64,000 bases of DNA. It comes from Planctomycetaceae bacterium (GTDB lineage: Bacteria > Planctomycetota > Planctomycetia > Pirellulales > UBA1268). The notes under the pieces were generated by a model. It was not told the DNA's origin. It saw nothing but the letters and a program-made list of their open reading frames with translations, and searched no databases. Shown one piece after another: positions 55,989 through 64,000 of the stretch (its first letter is position 1; each line of letters begins with the position of its first letter). Location of the stretch: NCBI GenBank assembly GCA_947449135.1, contig CANFQO010000004.1:1-64000 (forward strand). The letters are read 5' to 3'. The position numbers and the translations under genes were made by a program.

Positions 55989-57938
55989 TCAGGCCGCGCG
56001 GTGCTGCGCGGCGGGTTTCTTCGTGGCCGTGCCATGCTCGACGTGCACGATCGAGTCGGCCAGGGCCAGCGTGCTGGCCCGGTGCGTGATCATGATCACG
56101 GTGCGGTTTTCCACATAGCGCGCCAGCGACTCGTGGATCAGCCGCTCGCTCTCCACGTCGATCTGGCTGGTCGCCTCGTCGAGTACCAGAATCTCGGCGT
56201 TCCGCAGGATCGCCCGGGCCAGCGCGATCCGCTGCCGTTGGCCGCCTGAGAGGCGGAAGCCGTTGGGGCCGACCATGGTGTGATAGCCATCGGTGAAATC
56301 CGCGATGAACTCGTGGGCATGGGCCTGCTTGGCAGCGGCGATGATCTCCTCTTCGGAGGCATCCCAGCGGCCGTAACGGATGTTGTAGAGAATCGACTCG
56401 TTGAAGAGTTCGGTCTGTTGCGTGACCAGCGCGATCCGGCGGCGGACATCGTGCAGCGTGAGTTCGGTGAGCGGCACGCCATCGAGGAGCACCTCGCCCC
56501 CAGTAGGGTCGTAGAACCGGCAGATGAGGTTGATGAGCGTGCTCTTGCCTCCGCCGTTGGGACCGACGATCGCCACCCGCTCGCCGAAGCCAATCGACAA
56601 ATTGACGTTCCTGACAACCGTATCGATACCGTCATAACTGAACGACACGTTCCGCAGGCTGATCTCGCGGTGGGGCGAGGGAAGCGTCTTTGGCGCCGTG
56701 GCTTCCTTCAGCTTCGAAGGATTGTCGAGCAGCGGGTAGAGCGCCTGGGCACCGACGACACCCATGTTGAGTCCAGTGAGCACTCCCGAGAGCTTGCGGA
56801 CCGGGTCGCTCGCGCCGATGAGCATGCCGAAGAACACCATGATGCCTGGCACGGTCATCGGGCGATCGGTCATCGTGACGCCGAAGATCTGCGTCTGCTG
56901 GTTGATCACGAGCCAGGCCCCGACGGCAATCGACGTGGCGACCATGCCGATGCCCAGGATCTCGGTGATCGGATTTGCCAGTGCGAAGTAGAAGGTGTGC
57001 CACATGCCCGTCCGGAGCATGTCGCCCGTACAGTTGCGGAAACGCTGCCGCTCGAAGTCTTCCATCGTGTAGGCCTGCACGGTGAGCACGTTGTTGAGCG
57101 TCTCCAGCAGCACGTGGTGGAAGCCCTTCGATCTCGAGAGAATGTGCTTCGACACGTTGCGGATGCGTCGATTCAGCCAGATCATCAGGAAGCCGACGAT
57201 CGGTGCCAGAGTCAGGCAGGCGAGGGTCAGCTGCCACGATATGAAAAAGGCGCCCGCAAGGCAGGCAACGATCTTCAGAGGCTCGGTGACGGCGCCGCCG
57301 TAGACTGCCGTAATGCCACCAGCGAGCATGTCGGTGGTGTGGGTCAATTGCGACATGAACCCTGCGGAGCCGTGCCGCATGAACTGGGCGCGGTCGAGTT
57401 CGATGGCCTTGTCGAATACCCGTAGCCGGAGGTCGCGACTGATGTTCATCGCCACCCAGCCCACCATCATGGTGCCGGCCAGCATGAAAACATGTTTCAG
57501 GAATGTGCTGAAGACGATCAGCGCCACCACCATCAGCACCGTTTGGAACGGATCCTTCGGCAGAAAACGGTCGAGCCACGGCGCTAATTTTCTGGCCGAA
57601 TAGACGACCGCCTCGTCGCCGCGACGATTCAGCGCCAGCGTGTCGATGCGGTTCCTCGCCTTCGTGGCCTCGGCTTCCTCGAGGACGTTCGTGGCGAGAG
57701 ACGATTCCAGGTCGGCGACCTCAGCAGTGCTCACTTCGATGCGGCTCTGGGCATCGGTCAGACGCCGCTCGTTCCAGGATTGGAGCGACTCGCCATTGAG
57801 CGTCACCTCGATGATCGGAAACAGGGCGGCGATATTGGCCCCCCACAGCCCGGCCACACCGGCCGAGCAGAGGAAGGCCGCCAGCAGGAAAGGCCAGCTT
57901 TTGATCGCATCGCGGAGTGCACGGAGAAATTGATTCAT
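55989..57938 (-). CDS. ABC transporter, fused permease/ATPase (MsbA-like exporter)
   Basis: VAIVGPNGGGKSTLINLICRFYDPTGGEVLLDG Walker A, LSGGQRQRIALARAILRNAEILVLDEATSQID signature/Walker B, multi-TM N-terminal half. Confidence 0.93.
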   Translation of the reverse strand: MNQFLRALRDAIKSWPFLLAAFLCSAGVAGLWGANIAALFPIIEVTLNGESLQSWNERRLTDAQSRIEVSTAEVADLESSLATNVLEEAEATKARNRIDTLALNRRGDEAVVYSARKLAPWLDRFLPKDPFQTVLMVVALIVFSTFLKHVFMLAGTMMVGWVAMNISRDLRLRVFDKAIELDRAQFMRHGSAGFMSQLTHTTDMLAGGITAVYGGAVTEPLKIVACLAGAFFISWQLTLACLTLAPIVGFLMIWLNRRIRNVSKHILSRSKGFHHVLLETLNNVLTVQAYTMEDFERQRFRNCTGDMLRTGMWHTFYFALANPITEILGIGMVATSIAVGAWLVINQQTQIFGVTMTDRPMTVPGIMVFFGMLIGASDPVRKLSGVLTGLNMGVVGAQALYPLLDNPSKLKEATAPKTLPSPHREISLRNVSFSYDGIDTVVRNVNLSIGFGERVAIVGPNGGGKSTLINLICRFYDPTGGEVLLDGVPLTELTLHDVRRRIALVTQQTELFNESILYNIRYGRWDASEEEIIAAAKQAHAHEFIADFTDGYHTMVGPNGFRLSGGQRQRIALARAILRNAEILVLDEATSQIDVESERLIHESLARYVENRTVIMITHRASTLALADSIVHVEHGTATKKPAAQHRAA

Positions 57939-58164
57939 GAACCGGAACTTTCGGCATGCCTGGAAGGATTGTTCCTCAAGCATCGGAACGACCGCATCGA
58001 AACCCTACCCTGCGCGGCCAGAGGACGGCGCGGGGAGGATGCACTGGAGCAGGCAACATGGGCAACTTGTCCCAGTGCGCGATCCCGTGCGGGGAGGGAA
58101 GATAGGGATCGCAGCCCGCTCGAACAAGGCGAAGTTGCCGGATGAAAGAGCCTGCGGCTGGGTT

Positions 58165-59055
58165 TCAGCGGCGTCCGGCACGGAGTTCGGCGGCCAGCAG
58201 CGTGTTTGCCAGCAGCATCGCCACCGTCAGAGGCCCCACCCCCCCGGGTACCGGTGAAATCGAGCCGGCCACCTCACGAACGGCTTCGAAATCAACATCC
58301 CCGACGAGCTTGCCCGAGCCATCGGGGCCGGTAATCCGGTTGATGCCGACGTCGATCACCGCGGCCCCCGGCTTCACCATGTCAGCGGTGACGAGTCGCG
58401 GCCTGCCGACGGCGGCGACGAGGATGTCAGCCTGTCGCGTGATGGCCGCCAGGTTAGCCGACCGACTGTGACAGATCGTGACCGTGGCATCGCCGCCGGT
58501 TCCCCTCGACGCCAACAACAGTGCCAGCGGCTTACCGACGATGTCGCTGCGACCCACGATCACCGCATGCCTTCCGGCGGTTTCAATACCCGCGTCGATC
58601 AGCATCCGCTGCACGCCGGCAGCGGTACAGGGCACGAATCGGGGCCTCCCCTGGGAGAGCAGTCCGGCGTTCTCGGGATGGAAGCCGTCAACATCGCGGT
58701 CCGGTGGCACCGCATCGAGCACGGCGACCGTGTCGACATGCTCCGGCAGCGGCAACTGCACCAGGATGCCATCGGCGACGCCATGCTCTTCGCGGGCGAT
58801 CGCGGCCACAAGCGCCACCAATTCCTCGGTGGTCGAGGTGGCGGGCACGCGAATCACTTCGGAATCAATTCCCACCCGGGCTGCTGCCGCCGCCTTGCTC
58901 TTCACGTAGGACCCGCTGGCCGCAAGGTCGCCGGCGAGAACGACCACCAGCCGCGGTGGCCGCCGAAACATCGTCGTGAAGGTGTCGACCTCGTTCCTCA
59001 AGGACCCTTCAATCCGCGCCGCGAGCGCCCGGCCGTCGAGCAGGATGGCGGTCAT
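58165..59055 (-). CDS. folD: Methylenetetrahydrofolate dehydrogenase/cyclohydrolase
   Basis: GILVQLPLPEHVDTVAVLDAVPPDRDVDGFHPENAG, AVIVGRSDIVGKPLALLLASRG, TICHSRSANLAAITRQADILVAAVGRPRLVTADMVKPGAAVIDVGINRI. Confidence 0.96.
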   Translation of the reverse strand: MTAILLDGRALAARIEGSLRNEVDTFTTMFRRPPRLVVVLAGDLAASGSYVKSKAAAAARVGIDSEVIRVPATSTTEELVALVAAIAREEHGVADGILVQLPLPEHVDTVAVLDAVPPDRDVDGFHPENAGLLSQGRPRFVPCTAAGVQRMLIDAGIETAGRHAVIVGRSDIVGKPLALLLASRGTGGDATVTICHSRSANLAAITRQADILVAAVGRPRLVTADMVKPGAAVIDVGINRITGPDGSGKLVGDVDFEAVREVAGSISPVPGGVGPLTVAMLLANTLLAAELRAGRR

Positions 59056-59408
59056 GAGGGCTGCCTTCCCGGGGCAGCTGGCCGGCCCGCACCGTCCTGG
59101 TCGTTCATGTACATCATCCGCAGTTGGTGCTGGATCTCCTCCAGCATCCGCCGCTCGTCCTCGGTGAGGTTCCCTGACGTCTTCTGCTCCAGCATCGTGA
59201 GCGTGTCGATGAAGTGCCGTGCGGTCGGCAGGTTGCGGTGTGCCTTCTTGGTGATCGGATTGGGGATGCGTCCCAACGCCATCAGAGCCTGCGTGAAGAG
59301 TGTGTGCGCAAGAAACTCGAACGTCGCCGGGGGGGCCTGCCCCGCAGCCGCATCATCAGCCGAGACGATCTCGTCGGACTGAACATCGTCATCGTTGGCT
59401 TGGCTCAT
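59052..59408 (-). CDS. DUF1844 domain protein
   Basis: FEFLAHTLFTQALMALGRIPNPITKKAHRNLPTARHFIDTLTMLEQKTSGNLTEDERRMLEEIQHQLRMMY; ATGA overlap with folD. Confidence 0.88.
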   Translation of the reverse strand: MSQANDDDVQSDEIVSADDAAAGQAPPATFEFLAHTLFTQALMALGRIPNPITKKAHRNLPTARHFIDTLTMLEQKTSGNLTEDERRMLEEIQHQLRMMYMNDQDGAGRPAAPGRQPS

Positions 59409-59419
59409 ACTGCTCCTTC

Positions 59420-61568
<2,149 letters not shown>

Positions 61569-61716
61569 GAGGAACACCGAAGTGTGGTGAGCCGGAACCG
61601 GCCAAATCGAGGGTAATCCGACATTCTCATCCCCAGATAAAGCGTCGGTCGGGGATGGGACGGCCGCACAAGTCTTGCCCCAATTCCGCGGGCGGGGCGT
61701 GGTGTAGAGTAATGGG

Positions 61717-62796
61717 ATGAACCACCCCGCCTCCGTCCGTTCGGCTACCACCGTGCCCTCCACTTCGAACCTCCGCATCCGCAGCCTCGAGCCGCTCGTG
61801 CCCCCGGCCCGCCTCGCCGCTCTGTTGCCACTCGATGAGGCCGCCACGAGGACCATTGTTGAAGGCCGACAGACGGTCGAGCGGGTGCTCGCCGGCGAGG
61901 ATTCCCGACTGATGGCCGTCGTCGGCCCCTGCTCGATTCACGATCTCGATGCAGCCCGTGACTATGCAACTCGGCTGCTGAAACTAGCCGAGCGGGTGAA
62001 CGATCGACTGCTGATCGTCATGCGGGTCTATTTCGAGAAGCCGCGTACAACGGTCGGCTGGAAGGGGCTGATCAATGATCCGCACCTCGACGATTCGTTC
62101 GATGTCGCGACGGGCCTGCGACTGGGCCGCGGCTTGCTGATCGAAATCGCCCAGATGGGTCTGCCGACGGCGACTGAGTTCCTCGAGCCGATCACGCCGC
62201 AATACATCGCCGACACGATCGTGCTCGGCGCCATCGGCGCCCGCACGACTGAGTCGCCCACGCACCGGCAGATGGCCAGCGGACTGTCGATGCCAGTCGG
62301 CTTCAAGAACTCCACCGACGGCTCCCTGCAGGCCGCCGTCGATGCGATGCAGTCGTCGCGTGCCGCCCATTGTTTCCTCGGGATCGACAACGATGGCGGC
62401 ACCTGTGTGGTCTCGACCACCGGTAATCCCTGGGGCGTGCTGATGCTCCGCGGCGGCCGCAGCGGCTCGAACTACTCCCCCGAAATTCTCCACGAAGCCC
62501 GCGCGAAGCTGGAGGCGGCGGGCCTGCCCGCCTGCGTCATCGTCGACTGTAGCCATGCCAACTCCGGCAAGGACCACAGGCGGCAGTCGATCGTCTGGCG
62601 CGACGTGCTCTCACAACGCGTGGATGGCGATCGTTCGATCGTGGGGATGATGCTCGAAAGCAACATCCATCCCGGCAACCAGCCGGTGAACAGCGACCGC
62701 TCCCGACTCCAGTACGGCGTGTCTGTCACCGACGGCTGCATCGGCTGGGAGGAGACGGAGGAGCTCCTTCTCGAAGCCCACGCCCGGCTGGCGTGA
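61717..62796 (+). CDS. 3-deoxy-7-phosphoheptulonate synthase, class I
   Basis: LMAVVGPCSIHDLDAARDYATRL, MRVYFEKPRTTVGWKGLINDPHLDDSFDV, GARTTESPTHRQMASGLSMPVGFKNSTDGSLQ, VIVDCSHANSGKDHRRQ, SVTDGCIGWEETEELL. Confidence 0.96.
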   Translation: MNHPASVRSATTVPSTSNLRIRSLEPLVPPARLAALLPLDEAATRTIVEGRQTVERVLAGEDSRLMAVVGPCSIHDLDAARDYATRLLKLAERVNDRLLIVMRVYFEKPRTTVGWKGLINDPHLDDSFDVATGLRLGRGLLIEIAQMGLPTATEFLEPITPQYIADTIVLGAIGARTTESPTHRQMASGLSMPVGFKNSTDGSLQAAVDAMQSSRAAHCFLGIDNDGGTCVVSTTGNPWGVLMLRGGRSGSNYSPEILHEARAKLEAAGLPACVIVDCSHANSGKDHRRQSIVWRDVLSQRVDGDRSIVGMMLESNIHPGNQPVNSDRSRLQYGVSVTDGCIGWEETEELLLEAHARLA

Positions 62797-62824
62797 CGCC
62801 CAAGGCCGGCCCCGCTTCGCTCAA

Positions 62825-62940
62825 GGAGCCGGGGGTCGGGGGAAGCCGGAGCGAGTCGGGCTGTCCTGCCCTCGAGCCGGAGCCTCTCCGCCGCCGGGGC
62901 AGCGGACGCAGTCCTGTCACCGCCCCCCGCGGCTTGGGCC
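62825..62940 (+). repeat. Dispersed repeat family 2, copy 3 (longer, with an internal insertion)
   Basis: GGAGCCGGGGGTCGGGGGAAGCCGGAGCGAGTCGGGCTGTCCTGCCCTCGAG..CCGCGGCTTGGGCC shares both ends with copy 2. Confidence 0.8.
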
Positions 62941-63064
62941 AATCTGCCGCAAAACGTTGTTCACGTCGGCTCCGGAATCACGCGACGAACTGCCGTCGAC
63001 CAGGAGGGCACCGGGGGGATAGGCTGTTTGGCCTCGGTTTCTCCTCGCCGCGAAGGGATGCGCC

Positions 63065-64000
63065 ATGCGAATGATGTCTGCCCGTCTGGTCTCCGTGTTC
63101 TCGATCTGCGTTCTGGTGTCATGCAGCTGTGTCGGGCCGGCTTTGGCCCAGCCCATCGCCGGCGAGCCTGAGGTTCAGACCGTCGTGGGCGCCCACCAGG
63201 CACTTGACCAGTTCTTCACGAATCCCGGTGAGTCCCTGCCGGCCACGATGCTGCAGAAGGCCGAGGGCGTGGCGATCTTTCCCAACATGATCAAGGGCGG
63301 TTTCATTCTTGGTGTGAACTACGGACGGGGTGTACTGCACGTCCGCAACCCCGATCGCACGTGGAGCCCGCCGGTGATGGTGACGATGGGGGGTGGCAGC
63401 GTCGGTTTTCAGGTGGGAGTGCAGTCGGCCGACATCCTGCTCGTATTTGCCACCCCACGCAGCCTCAACGGCGTGCTGCAGGGGCAAAAGATCACGCTTG
63501 GTGCCGATGCGTCGGTGGCGGCCGGCCCGGTCGGCGTGCAGGCCAATGCTGGCACCGATGCAAAGCTTGGCGCCGAGATCTACTCGTATGCCCGTAGCCG
63601 AGGGCTGTTCATGGGCGTGTCGCTCGGTGGTGCCGATCTCTCGGTCGACAACAACGCCTGCTCGGTACTCTATGGCCGGTTCGGCGTGACGCCGACCGAT
63701 GTCTTCCAAAACCGTGGCATCGGCATCCGACCGGAGGTGCAACAACTGGTCGATGACCTCAACATGCGATCTCGGCAGATGGTAGCCTCCGCTCCTCCGG
63801 TCGCCACGGCATCGGGCTTCCCGGCAGCCGTGCCCACACAGCCCGCCTTCACCGCACAGCCGGCCGGCTTTCCGGTGCAGCCGCAACTTCTCCCGTCACA
63901 GCCGATTCCACCGCCGCTGCCGATCCAGCCTCAGCAACCGCTGCAGCCCCAGCCGGCGGCACCGGCACCCAACGTCGCCAATCCTCCGCTGGTGCCGATC
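63065..64000 (+). CDS. Exported SYLF-domain (Ysc84-like) lipid-binding protein with Pro/Gln-rich tail, truncated by the window edge (not in the ORF track)
   Basis: Manual translation: MRMMSARLVSVFSICVLVSCSCVGPALAQ signal; ATMLQKAEGVAIFPNMIKGGFILGVNYGRGVLHVRNPDRTWSPPVMVTMGGGSVGFQVGVQSADILLVFATPRSLNGVL..KLGAEIYSYARSRGLFMGVSLGGADLSVDNNACSVLYG; open to 64000. Confidence 0.9.
   Translation, partial: MRMMSARLVSVFSICVLVSCSCVGPALAQPIAGEPEVQTVVGAHQALDQFFTNPGESLPATMLQKAEGVAIFPNMIKGGFILGVNYGRGVLHVRNPDRTWSPPVMVTMGGGSVGFQVGVQSADILLVFATPRSLNGVLQGQKITLGADASVAAGPVGVQANAGTDAKLGAEIYSYARSRGLFMGVSLGGADLSVDNNACSVLYGRFGVTPTDVFQNRGIGIRPEVQQLVDDLNMRSRQMVASAPPVATASGFPAAVPTQPAFTAQPAGFPVQPQLLPSQPIPPPLPIQPQQPLQPQPAAPAPNVANPPLVPI

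Overview
High-GC, gene-dense chromosomal window, probably from a Pirellulales-type planctomycete. This lineage call is an inference from a planctomycete-type 'small basic protein', the PilM-led locus, the Anbu cluster and the general gene content. I support about 45 protein-coding genes, one tRNA-Leu(GAG) and one clear rho-independent terminator. Core functions include clpS, serS, an S1-like ribosomal protein, sppA, a protoporphyrinogen oxidase, tadA, gltA, mfd, ilvB, cmk, a PlsC-like acyltransferase, cysH with an Rrf2 regulator, rhaB, folD, pyrG and a class I DAHP synthase. I saw no phage, transposase, integrase, CRISPR array or rRNA. The most interesting items are: (1) a beta-oxidation operon ending in a 1197-aa acyl-CoA ligase / acyl-CoA dehydrogenase fusion; (2) two dispersed non-coding repeat families plus a nested tandem/inverted repeat, which occupy the long convergent gene junctions, one family showing a compensatory base change in a predicted stem; (3) a PilM protein with a PilN-like C-terminal extension followed by two single-TM proteins that may be divergent PilO/PilP equivalents; (4) an Anbu proteasome / ATP-grasp / alpha-E / transglutaminase cluster; (5) a Ser/Thr kinase with a degenerate receiver-like C-terminus. 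Coordinates come from the ORF track, with starts moved to internal ATG/GTG codons where family starts looked clear. Two real CDSs (20207..20377 and 63065..64000) are absent from the track.
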